Below are positions 44,578 to 54,523 of a stretch of DNA of 64,000 nucleotides, one piece after another. The notes beneath the pieces are model-generated. The model saw nothing but the letters and a program-made list of their open reading frames with translations. It ran no database searches and was not told where the DNA came from. A program made the translations under genes and the position numbers. Source of the DNA: CAWGCA01 sp963820955 (GTDB taxonomy: Bacteria > Pseudomonadota > Gammaproteobacteria > Chromatiales > Chromatiaceae); NCBI GenBank assembly GCA_963820955.1, contig CAWGCA010000002.1, positions 1-64,000 of the forward strand, read 5' to 3'. Within the stretch, counting starts at the first letter, position 1, and each line of letters begins with the position of its first letter.

Positions 44578-45482
44578 TGAAAATTGTGATGACAGGAAGC
44601 ACCGGCTTCGTGGGCGGTCACGTGCGCCGCAGGTTGGAGAAAGAGGGACACGAGGTGGTAGGGATCGGACGCCAAGAGCTCAATGGCGATATGCAAAACC
44701 TGGCATCCTCCATGGCGGGTGCCAATGCCCTAATCAACCTCGCCGGCGCCCCCATCAACAGGCGTTGGACAGCCGCGTACAAGCGGGAGATCTATTCCAG
44801 CCGAATAGAGACAACGAGACGACTGGTGGATGCAATGGCAACGATGAACAGGCCTCCATCGTTATTTGTCTCCACTTCGGCAATCGGCGCATTCAGCCCA
44901 GACGGCCGTTACACAGAGTCGGATGCCGCCAATGCGTCGGATTTTCTAGGGCGATTGTCGCAGGACTGGGAGCAAGAGGCGCTTAGGGCGGAGTCACTGG
45001 GTGTGCGCACGCTGATATTCCGATTGGCACTGGTGCTAGGCCATGACGGTGGGCTTATGAAACAACTGCTACCGGTCTTTCGCCTCGGCCTGGGTGGACC
45101 GGTGGGCGACGGTCGCCAACATTTTTCCTGGGTGCATATAGACGACCTGGTAAGCGCCTATCTACATGCCCTGGATAACCAAAAGCTGTCAGGTATTTAC
45201 CACACCTGCGCCCCAAATCCGACCAATAACCTCGACTTCACCAAGGTGTTGGGCAACGCCCTAGGCCGCCCCACCCTGTTTCGGGTACCAGAGATTGTGT
45301 TGAAACTGGCATTCGGCGAGGGGGCAGAGGCAATGACCTCAGGACAATGCGTGGTGTCTGAACGGCTCCCACAGAGCGGCTTTCGATTCAAATTTCCAGA
45401 GTTGTCTACCACGGTTGAGGAAATCGTCAGCCATTCCAGGGGCGGCTGTCCGATTACCGGACGGGTCACCACCGAACCCTGA
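44577..45482 (+). CDS. TIGR01777-family NAD(P)-dependent epimerase-like protein
   Basis: 301 residues of the extended-SDR TIGR01777/SDR39U1 group. Rossmann start MKIVMTGSTGFVGGHVRRRLEKEGHEVVGIGR, then ALINLAGAPINRRWTAAYKREIYSSRIETTRRLVDAM, a typical substrate loop, and SWVHIDDLVSAYLHAL. Substrate unknown. Coupled to the DUF3429 gene. In several proteobacteria the same gene is part of photolyase/MerR light-induced clusters. Confidence 0.92.
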   Translation: MKIVMTGSTGFVGGHVRRRLEKEGHEVVGIGRQELNGDMQNLASSMAGANALINLAGAPINRRWTAAYKREIYSSRIETTRRLVDAMATMNRPPSLFVSTSAIGAFSPDGRYTESDAANASDFLGRLSQDWEQEALRAESLGVRTLIFRLALVLGHDGGLMKQLLPVFRLGLGGPVGDGRQHFSWVHIDDLVSAYLHALDNQKLSGIYHTCAPNPTNNLDFTKVLGNALGRPTLFRVPEIVLKLAFGEGAEAMTSGQCVVSERLPQSGFRFKFPELSTTVEEIVSHSRGGCPITGRVTTEP

Positions 45483-45502
45483 TGGCTGGGTGTTAGACAA
45501 AA

Positions 45503-46195
45503 ATGCGAAAAATACTTATAGCAGGTGCTGCTAGCGGCACGGGTCTTGCCTTGGCTGAAAGCCTTATCGGCACCCATGAACTCTGGACAACATCCAATCA
45601 TTCCACCCCGCAACTATCCAGTCACCACGTGAACTGGGATGCTACCGCAGATGAATTTCCAGCGAACAAGCTACCCGCTCAGCTGGATGGTTTGGTCTAC
45701 TGCCCTGGCAGTATTCGGTTGGAACCCTTCCAGAAACTCAGGTTGGAGGCTTTCAGAGAGGATTTTGAGCTAAACCTGTTAGGTGCGGTTCGCGTTTTGC
45801 AGGCTGCGCTGCCGGCGCTCAAAGCGGGGCACAACCCCGCAGTGGTACTCTTCTCGACGGTGGCCGTCAACACGGGGATGCCGATGCATGCCTCGATCGC
45901 TGCTGCGAAGGGTGCCGTGGAAGGGCTGACACGATCTCTCGCCGCCGAATTGGCCCCAACGGTCCGGGTAAATGCTGTTGCTCCCTCTCTCACTGCAACG
46001 CCGCTGGCGGGCAGACTCCTGCGCAGCGAGAGACAGCAACAGGCAGCGGCCGGCCGGCACCCTCTGGAGCGCATTGGACAACCAGAGGATATCGCCGCGG
46101 CCGTGCGGTTTCTGCTATCCGAGCAAGCCGACTGGATCACTGGTCAAATTCTGGCTGTTGATGGTGGTCTTGGCGCTGTTCGTCGCTTTGTATAG
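45503..46195 (+). CDS. SDR-family protein lacking the catalytic Tyr
   Basis: 230 residues. The NAD-binding start is unusual (LIAGAASGTGLALAESL), and the Rossmann region is followed by VVLFSTVAVNTG with a Ser. In the place of YxxxK the sequence is SIAAAKGAVEGL, so Tyr is replaced by Ile while Lys is kept. C-terminal ITGQILAVDGGLGA is typical. Without the Tyr proton donor, normal dehydrogenase chemistry is doubtful; it may bind a nucleotide or partner instead. Follows TIGR01777 by 20 bases. Confidence 0.9.
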   Translation: MRKILIAGAASGTGLALAESLIGTHELWTTSNHSTPQLSSHHVNWDATADEFPANKLPAQLDGLVYCPGSIRLEPFQKLRLEAFREDFELNLLGAVRVLQAALPALKAGHNPAVVLFSTVAVNTGMPMHASIAAAKGAVEGLTRSLAAELAPTVRVNAVAPSLTATPLAGRLLRSERQQQAAAGRHPLERIGQPEDIAAAVRFLLSEQADWITGQILAVDGGLGAVRRFV

Positions 46196-46210
46196 ATAAG
46201 GTGTGTTGGG

Positions 46211-47644
46211 ATGACCGATAAATCGAATACCTTTTCCGTTTCTCCGGCACTGGGAGGTTCGCTTCCCGGAACCGGTTCCAATCACCAGGACCCTGGGGAG
46301 GCGACACAGAGAGCGATAACCGCATCCCCCTTTGGACGCATGGCGATGATGGGGCGTCTGGCCGGCGGTATCTTTGGCGGAATGCTGAGTGAAGGCGCAA
46401 AACAGTTGGCCCAGGGTCAACGACCCTCGGTCAATGATCTGTTACTGACACCTCAAAATGCTCGAAGGCTGGCAGGACGACTCTCGGAGATGCGTGGTGC
46501 AGCGATGAAAGTGGGGCAACTCCTTTCCATGGACAGTGGCCACCTATTGCCGCAAGAGTTCAGTGAGGTGCTTGCCCGGCTTAGAGATGATGCCCATTAC
46601 ATGCCACTGGGTCAGATTGGAAATATTTTGAATGAGGCCTGGGGGTCCGGCTGGCAAAGTCAGTTCGAGCGTTTTTTCTTTAACCCGATTGCTGCGGCTT
46701 CCATCGGACAGGTTCACGAGGCGTTGCTGCGCGACGGGAGACATCTGGCTGTTAAAATTCAATATCCCGGTATTCGCCGGAGTATCGACAGCGATGTTGA
46801 CAATGTAAAGCGCTTGCTTCGCCTGTTTAATCTACTCCCACAAGCAATGGACTTTGAGCCATTGCTGGATGAGGCGAAAACGCAGTTGCACGCCGAAGCA
46901 GATTATGAAACGGAGATGGCCGCTATGAACCGCTATGCGTCGCATCTGGCCGATGATCAGCGTTTCGAAATTCCTGAAGTGATCGAATCGCTGACCACCA
47001 CGGAAGTGCTGACCATGACCTACTTGAATGGTCAGCCCATTGAAGCTCTCGCAGACCTGCCGGCGGAAGAACGTAACAGAGTCGCAGCTTCATTGATGGA
47101 ACTCGCGCTGCGTGAGGTGTTTGAATGGGGACTAGTGCAAACCGACCCCAACTTCGCCAACTATCTCTACAACACCGATACTGGCAGGATACAACTGCTC
47201 GATTTCGGCGCTACCCGGTCTTATTCGGCCACGAGGAGAGAGGCGCTACGCTGTCTGTTGGGAGCTTGCGTGGACAGTAATGATGAAGATATTGGCAGAT
47301 TTGCCACGCAAGTGGGTTATCTAGGTGAATACGATGCATTGGAATACCGAAATAAGGTGATTAACCTGTTACGTACGGTTACCGAACCGTGCAGAGATAG
47401 GGGATGCTACGATTTCGGCAGATCCGATATAGCCGAAAGGATGAGCAATATCCTCATTGAAATGCGCCTTAACAACCAATATGGGGAAATGCCTCCACCT
47501 GATATTTTGTTTCTGCATCGTAAGCTCGGCGGCCTTTATCTGCTGCTCTCCCGCCTGCGCGCCCATATTCCGGTGAGGCGTTTGATTGTGGGTCATCCCC
47601 TTTTTCTAGTTCAGAACAGCGAAAGATATATTGCTGAAGAATGA
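46211..47644 (+). CDS. ABC1/UbiB-family atypical kinase-like protein (COQ8-like)
   Basis: 477 residues. The KxGQ motif (RGAAMKVGQLLSMDSG, about residue 98), the Ala-rich loop AAASIGQVHEA, the VAIK-like LAVKIQYPGI, the catalytic-loop equivalent VQTDPNFANYLY and metal-binding LLDFGATR are all present, in the form closer to mitochondrial COQ8/ADCK than to UbiB (DPNFAN rather than DPHPGN). Such proteins support quinone biosynthesis or lipid homeostasis through ATPase activity. Last well-defined gene of the plus-strand series. Confidence 0.93.
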   Translation: MTDKSNTFSVSPALGGSLPGTGSNHQDPGEATQRAITASPFGRMAMMGRLAGGIFGGMLSEGAKQLAQGQRPSVNDLLLTPQNARRLAGRLSEMRGAAMKVGQLLSMDSGHLLPQEFSEVLARLRDDAHYMPLGQIGNILNEAWGSGWQSQFERFFFNPIAAASIGQVHEALLRDGRHLAVKIQYPGIRRSIDSDVDNVKRLLRLFNLLPQAMDFEPLLDEAKTQLHAEADYETEMAAMNRYASHLADDQRFEIPEVIESLTTTEVLTMTYLNGQPIEALADLPAEERNRVAASLMELALREVFEWGLVQTDPNFANYLYNTDTGRIQLLDFGATRSYSATRREALRCLLGACVDSNDEDIGRFATQVGYLGEYDALEYRNKVINLLRTVTEPCRDRGCYDFGRSDIAERMSNILIEMRLNNQYGEMPPPDILFLHRKLGGLYLLLSRLRAHIPVRRLIVGHPLFLVQNSERYIAEE

Positions 47645-47991
47645 CATAGGCTTGCAGGTGAGTGCTGCTCAAGAAAACTCGCCAGTCAAGCTTAAGGGCA
47701 CTTCGAAAAACTTGAGGTACCCGTGTGGTGCAGGGATCCGCCACTATTTTCGTGCGCGTAAGCCCATGAAAAAGGAGTCGATCGGAAATCACGCTTTTCG
47801 ATGGATGTATCGAAAAAAAACCCTTAGAAAAGATTTTAACAAGTACCCTAAAGTTGTCACTCCAACGCAGAGAAGACTAGTCGAGCGAAGACGCACGGTT
47901 TACTCCACGATCGACTCTGGGCTTACTAACGCCTTTGAGTTATTCTGCAGACTCGGCAATGACCAGTACGTTTCCAGCGCAGTCAAAAAGC
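47645..47991. other. Intergenic region with dispersed repeat
   Basis: Contains the second copy of the 120-base dispersed repeat (47692-47812). Short frames present but no supported gene before 47992. Confidence 0.5.
47692..47812 (+). repeat. Dispersed repeat of about 120 bp, copy 2
   Basis: Matches the reverse complement of 13439-13559. Conserved blocks include CCCGTGTGGTGCAG, GTGCGCGTA and GATCGGAAATC. Diverged, non-coding, with partly self-complementary ends (TTCGAAAA and TTTTCGA). Confidence 0.65.
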
Positions 47992-48879
47992 ATGCAATAC
48001 CGCACGTACAGCCGCCGCATTCTCTGCCCCTTTCATGGCATGTTGCAGGTATTGGCCATTGATGGCGGCATCGCGGAAAGCACTGACGGATTTAACTGGC
48101 GGCTCTATGTAGCAGATGAGCGTCTCGTCAGCCACACTGGCCTCAGTGAAGTGAGATACGGCACCTGGAATCCCAACGAGGGACGCGAAAGATCCAAGGT
48201 ACGGGGCACTTCACCGGCTCGCCTGATCGAAGAGACCGGTGAGAAGTTGATTACAGCACTCAAAGAGTGTACCCATAATGTGCCCTTCGCACCTGCCGAC
48301 AGCTATGAATACTGGCTGCTCGATGCCTCTGGAAAAACACCTCTGGCGCTGCTGGACTCGGCGCTAGAAGGTGATGAACGCATTGACGAGAGAACACCAC
48401 GTTGGCATCCGGGGGCGGCCGCAAAGCGGGAGTTTTCATCCGATAAGGGCAGCGCTGAAGACCTGGCGGCGCTGTTGCTCCAGGCTGCCGGCCCCTCGGC
48501 CACGGGTGTATGGGTACAGCGATGTCCCAGCGGAGACGGAACAACTTCGGACGGTGTGCATTTCCACGCACAGTGGCTCCCGAAAACCATGCTGCGTATG
48601 AATTGGAAAGATGCCAATCAAAGCCGGCTGGTAAAGGATTTCGTTGCCTGGCAGGCCCCATGGCTGCTGCAACTCGACGGAATTGAAGCAGAGACGCGGA
48701 GTTGGTTGGAGCAGGCTGCCTGGAAACGACCGAAGGAAACCAGCAGGGTGTATCGTCTGTTTCCCCTGGTTATGGATAAGAAAGGACTTATCGCGACCCG
48801 CATCAAGGCGCAACTTATTGGACAATCGCACAAACCCGACTCAGTCGCCGAGCCGTTCTATCCCTCCTGCAGCGATTGA
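47992..48879 (+). CDS. Hypothetical protein
   Basis: 295 residues from ATG 47992 (MQYRTYSRRILCPFHGMLQ); an ATG at 47935 adds 19 poorly conserved-looking residues. No family recognised. The N-terminal half has YGTWNPNEGRERSKVRGTSPARLIEETGEKLI; the middle is acidic; the end has WLEQAAWKRPKETSRVYRLFPLVMDKKG. Composition is that of a soluble protein, no signal peptide. Follows the ABC1 gene in the same direction but after a 350-base gap. Confidence 0.75.
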   Translation: MQYRTYSRRILCPFHGMLQVLAIDGGIAESTDGFNWRLYVADERLVSHTGLSEVRYGTWNPNEGRERSKVRGTSPARLIEETGEKLITALKECTHNVPFAPADSYEYWLLDASGKTPLALLDSALEGDERIDERTPRWHPGAAAKREFSSDKGSAEDLAALLLQAAGPSATGVWVQRCPSGDGTTSDGVHFHAQWLPKTMLRMNWKDANQSRLVKDFVAWQAPWLLQLDGIEAETRSWLEQAAWKRPKETSRVYRLFPLVMDKKGLIATRIKAQLIGQSHKPDSVAEPFYPSCSD

Positions 48880-49054
48880 CTCCAGGGACGCATAGCAGTC
48901 AGGTACGACAAGAGTCTTGGTGGAATTGTCACATCCATCTTATTGATTTCGATATCAACCGATCGCATCGTTTTTCGGCAACAATTTTGTTTTTGATCCT
49001 TCAGGATCAAGGGCCATAAAAGGCTTACCCTGATGCTGATTTGAACTTTACGAT

Positions 49055-49693
49055 TCACGGAGCAAGGCGTTCGATAAACCACCCGTCATCGGAAATTTGG
49101 CGATAGATAAACCGATCATGCAGACGGTTTTCTCTCCCCTGCCAGAATTCAATCGTTTTCGGCGATACACGGTAACCTCCCCAGTGCGGCGGCAGAGGAA
49201 TACTCCCGGAGGCGAATTTTTGCTTCATCCCATCAACCATGGAGTCAAGTAGTGCGCGGGACTTTATCACCTGGCTCTGCGGTGAAGCCCAGGCACCGAT
49301 CTGGCTACCGCGAGGGCGGGTTACAAAGTATTTGAGGGACTCTGCGGCTGATATCTTCTCCGCTTTCCCGGTGACCTTCACCTGGCGCCCCAGTGCCTGC
49401 CAGGGAAAGAGCAAACTGACTTGCGGATTTTCTGCAATCTGTTCCGCTTTGCGACTGGAATAGTTGGTGAAGAAAACGAAACCTCGCCGGTCAAATGTCT
49501 TCAGCAGAACCATGCGCTGCCACGGCTGTCCGTCAGGATCTACAGTGGCAAGACACATCGCGGTTGGCTCCGGTATACCCGAGTCAATAGTCGCGCTGTA
49601 CCACTGTTCGAATTGCTCAAAAGGATCGGCATTCAGTGCCGAGCGCAGCATACCAGTCCGCATAAACTGGGCGCGAAGGTGGTCGACATTCAT
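49055..49693 (-). CDS. pdxH: Pyridoxamine/pyridoxine 5'-phosphate oxidase
   Basis: FMN enzyme for the last step of pyridoxal phosphate synthesis and salvage. 212 residues from ATG 49693 (MNVDHLRAQFMRTGM). Diagnostic motifs: NADPFEQFEQWYSATIDSG, AMCLATVDPDGQPWQRMVLLK, GFVFFTNYSSRKA, FVTRPRGSQIGAWASPQSQ, the PPHWGGYRVSPKTIEFWQGRENRLHDR block with FMN and PLP contacts, and the LAP end. Complete and probably functional; a housekeeping gene marking the end of the light-stress region. Confidence 0.97.
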   Translation of the reverse strand: MNVDHLRAQFMRTGMLRSALNADPFEQFEQWYSATIDSGIPEPTAMCLATVDPDGQPWQRMVLLKTFDRRGFVFFTNYSSRKAEQIAENPQVSLLFPWQALGRQVKVTGKAEKISAAESLKYFVTRPRGSQIGAWASPQSQVIKSRALLDSMVDGMKQKFASGSIPLPPHWGGYRVSPKTIEFWQGRENRLHDRFIYRQISDDGWFIERLAP

Positions 49694-49705
49694 GGGCAAA
49701 ACCAA

Positions 49706-50375
49706 ATAAATAGAAGGGGGATGGAATACGCCCTATTTTGTCACAACTACCACTACCTGTTAAAGAGGGGACTTGTCTGATTTAAAAATTGTCTGAACTG
49801 GTGTGGTGACCCATGAAGCGCTGCTGCCATTAACTAGTGTACCTCGTCACCAGGCATCCAATCCCTGTAAACCTGCGTATAAGCTGCATGAGACCCACAG
49901 AATTTGCGTTAACCGGACCCCAACCAAATCGGACGAAGAGGGGATAATCTCGACAGTACGTAATCTGAAAAATGGTGCAGGTGGATATAACCCGGTATTT
50001 AAATGACAAAGGGAGGATAAATACCGATCGCAGAAAAACCCATAGATTCCTGCGGATTTAGTAATCGTATATCCCAGGAGAGAGAACAAATGGGGGGTTT
50101 TTCGGCAGCAGCCCGTTATGCTGATCCGCGGGGTGTTGCCGCTTTTTAGTGATATGATAGAGGAAGGGGAAAAACACTGCGCAATTCGTTTTACATCCCG
50201 TTCGTTACATAGGCTGTGCCCCTTTGGCGTCCTCTCCGGGGACAACAGTCCGTAACGCCTTTCTCAGGCGCACAGAGTGGAGGCTCCAACAGCCGTTTGT
50301 TCTGAAAGAACGCGTATCGGAAATCGCGCTACCAGAGTGCCAGGAAACAGCAGGATAAAACACAGACTTCGGTGT
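49706..50375. other. Intergenic region, about 670 bp
   Basis: No gene recognised. A 19-codon frame at 50090-50149 has a strong AGGAGAGAG ribosome binding site (MGGFSAAARYADPRG...) but no other support. Confidence 0.45.
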
Positions 50376-51269
50376 TCACACTGGCGGCGAAGCGCAGGCT
50401 GGTATCTCAGATGAAAGAGTTTCCGGTGGTCGCAAAGGTGGCAGGAAGACTGCCAGTTCCTCCCGCAGAATCTTTAGACGCGACTGGATATTGGAGCGCT
50501 GCCCCGCTGTGAGGGTTGAGCCAAGTCCATCCAGAAGACGGACAAGTTCTCGTTTTGCCGTTGACCACTGTTGCCTGTCAGCTGCAGATCTGCCACTGCG
50601 CTGAACCCACCATTCCGTTAAAAATTCATGCAGATTGTTCTCATCTGCCCCAGCCTTCAGTATGTCAAGCAACCTCTTTGTCTGCTGCTCACGATAGACA
50701 AGCCAGGATGGAGCGAGATCAGGGATATGCTCAAGTGCTTCCTGTATCCTCGTCCGCTGGTTGTCATCAAGCTTCCCCGTCCAGGCTTCGATACGATCGA
50801 AGAACCGCTCCTGCCGCATCGCCTTTCTGCGCTCCGGATCCGGGTCGAGATAGCGCTTGGCCGCGTCTTCCTGGCGCTGCGCCATGTATTCTTCAAGGTG
50901 TTCTATCTGAGCCGCATCAAGACTGGATAACAGGGGCACTGTAAGGTTTACCGCGAGGCGAGCATGCCGCTCGTACACCAACACAGCAGCGCCGAGTAAG
51001 CATGCCGCGCCACCGGATTTAGCTGATTGCCCTACGATATTCCCGGCCAGTTGCAGATATTCGACAACCAAAGGCAGCTCTTCCTCGCGGTGCCGACGAA
51101 GCGTATCTATTAACAGCGGCTCCCACAAATCAAGCTGTATAGCGGTGATATCAACTGCCCGATCGGCTTGGTACTCAAGAAACCAATCCGCATTACGGTA
51201 AGCAAATTCCACTCGGCTGCAGGCTGAAACCAGGAAGCAAACAAGCGCGATTACGAGAACACGGGACAT
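50376..51269 (-). CDS. DUF6279 lipoprotein
   Basis: 297 residues. The signal ends at lipobox LVSACS, followed by the family signature RVEFAYRNADWFLEYQADRAVDITAIQ. The rest is helical and charged, with repeated DxxxxRxxERxxR segments, including a Gly/Ala-rich hydrophobic stretch (ACLLGAAVLVYE) that is unusual. Outer- or inner-membrane anchored periplasmic protein of unknown role. Single gene. Confidence 0.9.
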   Translation of the reverse strand: MSRVLVIALVCFLVSACSRVEFAYRNADWFLEYQADRAVDITAIQLDLWEPLLIDTLRRHREEELPLVVEYLQLAGNIVGQSAKSGGAACLLGAAVLVYERHARLAVNLTVPLLSSLDAAQIEHLEEYMAQRQEDAAKRYLDPDPERRKAMRQERFFDRIEAWTGKLDDNQRTRIQEALEHIPDLAPSWLVYREQQTKRLLDILKAGADENNLHEFLTEWWVQRSGRSAADRQQWSTAKRELVRLLDGLGSTLTAGQRSNIQSRLKILREELAVFLPPLRPPETLSSEIPACASPPV

Positions 51270-51434
51270 CGATTATCCTCACACACAACACTGCGTATGA
51301 CACTTCCCGTTGCAAGTGGTTCAGTGTAAGCCCAAGCAGGCAAATGGGTTCAATCTAACTCTATCGATCAATCCCCGGGGCTAACCCGCAGTGGCTATCT
51401 TCGCCACGACCGCCACACGGTGAGTTTCAGTAAC

Positions 51435-52715
51435 TCATCGGTATCCTTTTAGCTTATGGACGGCACGCCATATTCCGTGCCAGGACTGTGGCGGGGGTGC
51501 AAAACGCCATACATCGTTATCCACGTTCAGGTAGTTTGTAGGGTCAGCGAAGTCAAACGTCTCCCGGTCACCGCCAAAGGTAAAGATAGACGGTCGCTGC
51601 CCTCGCCAACCTCCCTTCACGACCAAGGCGTCAAAGTCATATTTGATCTCCTCCGGCGTTGCGGCGTTCCAGGGCGAATCGCTCACTTGTACCCACTCTG
51701 ATCCGTTCCTGCTGACCCAGATATCCATCGGGTTTGCGGCCTTGAATGGATCGCTGGGATCATCGCTCAGACCAAAGCCGCCGAACAAGACGAAGTCGTT
51801 CAGCAATACTATCACCTGATGTCCAGGGCGAGGCTCCCAATCCGCGGATGCGGTCACCAGTTCCCAATTGGCGCCATCGCGGGACCGCCAGACATCATTA
51901 TAATACGGTGGGCAACGTGGGGATTCCGGCAAGCAGGTGAAGCCATCCTCCCCACCCAGCAGATAGATGTAGCCGTTCTTTATAACCACAGCCGCGCCTG
52001 CTCTCGGCGCCCACGGGGCGTTATCGGTCAGTTGAACCCAGTCACTCCCGTTTCGCGACTTCCACACATCGTTCAGATAGACACGGGTTGGTGGGCCTCC
52101 AATGACGGCCGGATCATCGTTGAACGAGCCGCCAAGCACATAGATTTCGCCTCGAAACACTACACTGCTAAGCCCTGCCCGTCCTGCCCATGGAGCAGCA
52201 TCCGTCATCTGCTTCCAGTGCACACCGTCTCGACTGCGCCATACATCGTTAAAAAAATCTGAACTCGAGACAAAAGGCGGACATTCGGGCACAAAAGGGG
52301 GACAAGCGTTCTGTTCGAGTTTGAAGTTCTGGCCGCCCAGAACATACATGTACCTACCTTTGGTCACTGCCTGAAAATAGGCTCTAGCAGGCCAATGATG
52401 ATCATCATTAGTGTCCAGTATTTTCTGCCAGGATAAACCCTTGTCGTCGCTTATCCATACATCGCCCCAGATGTCGCTGTCTCCTGGAATGGGCGGCATG
52501 CTGGGAGGGCGCGGTGTCCGCCCCCCCATAAGGTAGAAACGATTCCTCAGATTGACCACCTGAAGTCCTGCGCGAGGTGACCAATTAGCATCTTCATTGA
52601 TCAAGGACCACTCATAGGAACCAAAGTCTGGTGCACTCCGCCCGGTTGCCCAGAGGCAGGTGGCGGATACCATCAAAAGCAAACCTGCCGTGCCTGCGAG
52701 TATTCTTTTCCACAT
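51435..52715 (-). CDS. Exported kelch-repeat beta-propeller protein
   Basis: 426 residues from ATG 52715 (MWKRILAGTAGLLLMVSA), with GAGGAGA upstream; a signal peptide follows. Six kelch-type blades are visible, each with a PRAG...V...YLLGG core and a DVWxSRDGxxW turn (for example NDVWRSRDGVHWKQM, NDVWKSRNGSDWVQL and MDIWVSRNGSEWVQV). Two blades have inserted Cys-Pro loops (ACPPFVPECPPF, CLPESPRCPPYY) that could form disulfides. Probably periplasmic or surface-binding; ligand unknown. Confidence 0.9.
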   Translation of the reverse strand: MWKRILAGTAGLLLMVSATCLWATGRSAPDFGSYEWSLINEDANWSPRAGLQVVNLRNRFYLMGGRTPRPPSMPPIPGDSDIWGDVWISDDKGLSWQKILDTNDDHHWPARAYFQAVTKGRYMYVLGGQNFKLEQNACPPFVPECPPFVSSSDFFNDVWRSRDGVHWKQMTDAAPWAGRAGLSSVVFRGEIYVLGGSFNDDPAVIGGPPTRVYLNDVWKSRNGSDWVQLTDNAPWAPRAGAAVVIKNGYIYLLGGEDGFTCLPESPRCPPYYNDVWRSRDGANWELVTASADWEPRPGHQVIVLLNDFVLFGGFGLSDDPSDPFKAANPMDIWVSRNGSEWVQVSDSPWNAATPEEIKYDFDALVVKGGWRGQRPSIFTFGGDRETFDFADPTNYLNVDNDVWRFAPPPQSWHGIWRAVHKLKGYR

Positions 52716-53174
52716 TTTTCTCTCCTCGTAAAAAGCCAGGGTCGATACTTTTAGTATTCTGTTAAAGTATTTTTTTAATTTTTGGGGCAATTAAAATTCA
52801 ATTTTTAGTGTAACACAAAGCCTAAACGGACAGTTTCGTTTGTCAATTCCGCGAGGCGTTCATCAAGAAAAAACCTGAAAGATTGCCTAAGCGTCAGGAG
52901 GCATCCTGTGCACCCATAACCGTTTCGGCACCGGTGGCAGTTTTAAACAGATGGCGTCGTTTCGGTATACGAAGATCCAATGAAGAGATACTGTCAGTGA
53001 AATGAATATTTATTATATCCCTGTAATGAAAACAGGGTAAATACTTCTTTTTTCAGAGGAATATTTTTTGGTCCCGGCCGCCTACAATAATATGAGCTGG
53101 TGAAGAGTCTGCCACGGATGCGCCGACCTGTAACGAAAAGTTGTTTCCGCTAACTTTAAAAAAAGAGGTTATTC
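52716..53174. other. Intergenic region between kelch gene and pseudogene
   Basis: Divergent promoter region, AT-rich with T-runs (52769-52775). No gene. Confidence 0.45.
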
Positions 53175-54523
53175 TTGAATATTCTGATCAATAGATTTTC
53201 GAAGTTCTGTGCAGCCCTGACGATCGGTGCTGCATTGAGCCATGCAAGCTATGCACACCTACCTTCCTAAGAAGGTGAGCGTGTCAGAAATGACAACCAT
53301 TTCACCGAAGAGGGATTCGCCTGGCCGATAAGAGGAGAGTGCGATATCAATGCCTTTGGCCCTACGGACGAGGATGCTGGATCGGCCAACATCTACCTGG
53401 GCCCCGGCAACATCCCGCCCAACTTTTTTGCGCTTTCACCTCCCAAGACGACCGGAGCTTTGTTTTTCCAGCAGATATTATTGAATCTACCCGTACCCCA
53501 TCACCTGACCCGACCACACTGGGCCAAGCACCGGAAGAAGGTTATATCCCCTGCTCCCCAAACAATCCGGATCCATTTCAATGTCCGAGACAGATTTCCG
53601 ACCCCACCCAACCGGGTCAGGTTATACACCTACCGGGGCAATGTATCGACACTGGCCAACCAAGTGATCCAAGCACATCACCCGAACCGGATGGTATCTA
53701 TCACTGCGCCTTATTGGCTGGATCACCACGACCACGCACCAGCGGCGTAATGTTCAGCACGCTAACTGGCTGAGCGGACGTAGACTGGGCAATCTAGCGA
53801 TACGACCCGGTTTACGCTGAAGTACCTATTGTGGGCGCACAGCAGGTCCCAGCCTGCAAAGAAACCATCAACTCTTTTGTCAGTTTTGCTTACGCTGGGC
53901 CGATGGGTCTTAAGGATGCACGCACCGGTGAACCGATATTTTCTCCGCTTGAAGACGCCGGACGCCTACCGGATGAAATCCTGAACGACTTGCCGGAAGG
54001 TAATGGTATTCGTGTAAAATGGCCTTCCCGTTACAAACCCACAGTTAACGAGCCAAGACTAGGCTACGCATCGGGCTTTACACAGAATGGCTGGCTATTG
54101 GCGCAAGACTCAGTCGTCGAGTGTATCGACAATTTTGAAAAATACCTGGCCGATCAGTCCGGCGACCTGTCAAAACATTATAAGTACAACGACATCTTTT
54201 TTCTGAATGAGGATACTGAGGTCAAACTCTATCTCATGTGGTGGGTCGATACCAATCGCCACCGGGGAAATAAATGGTTCTCTGATGATGCCGACGACGA
54301 TCACGATTACAATAAATACCACAAGCATCGCAGAGGAACAGAGAATAGAAAGTTAACCGACGTATCCATCACCACGGATGTAGTCGATCAGTTTATAGTC
54401 GGGGATTACGTCAATATTGGATTAACCGGACCCTTCTCCGGAAACGGCCGCTACATCCAAGGTAGTTGCAAAGACCCACGCAAAACCAACAGGGTGGATA
54501 TAACTATAGAAACAAATAATTAG
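53175..54523 (+). pseudogene. Decayed exported protein gene
   Basis: AGAGG precedes a TTG at 53175; the frame begins with a signal peptide (FCAALTIGAALSHASYAH) and hits TAA at 53268. The same frame continues as protein-like sequence (EEGFAWPIRGECDINAFGPTDEDAG), then jumps frame near a T-run at about 53425 and again before 53763. The last 230 codons (53831-54523) are open, with an acidic His/Asp/Lys-rich segment (DDADDDHDYNKYHKHRRG) and a C-terminal DYVNIGLTGPFSGNGRYIQG. No family recognised. The 3' part could still be expressed. Confidence 0.7.
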
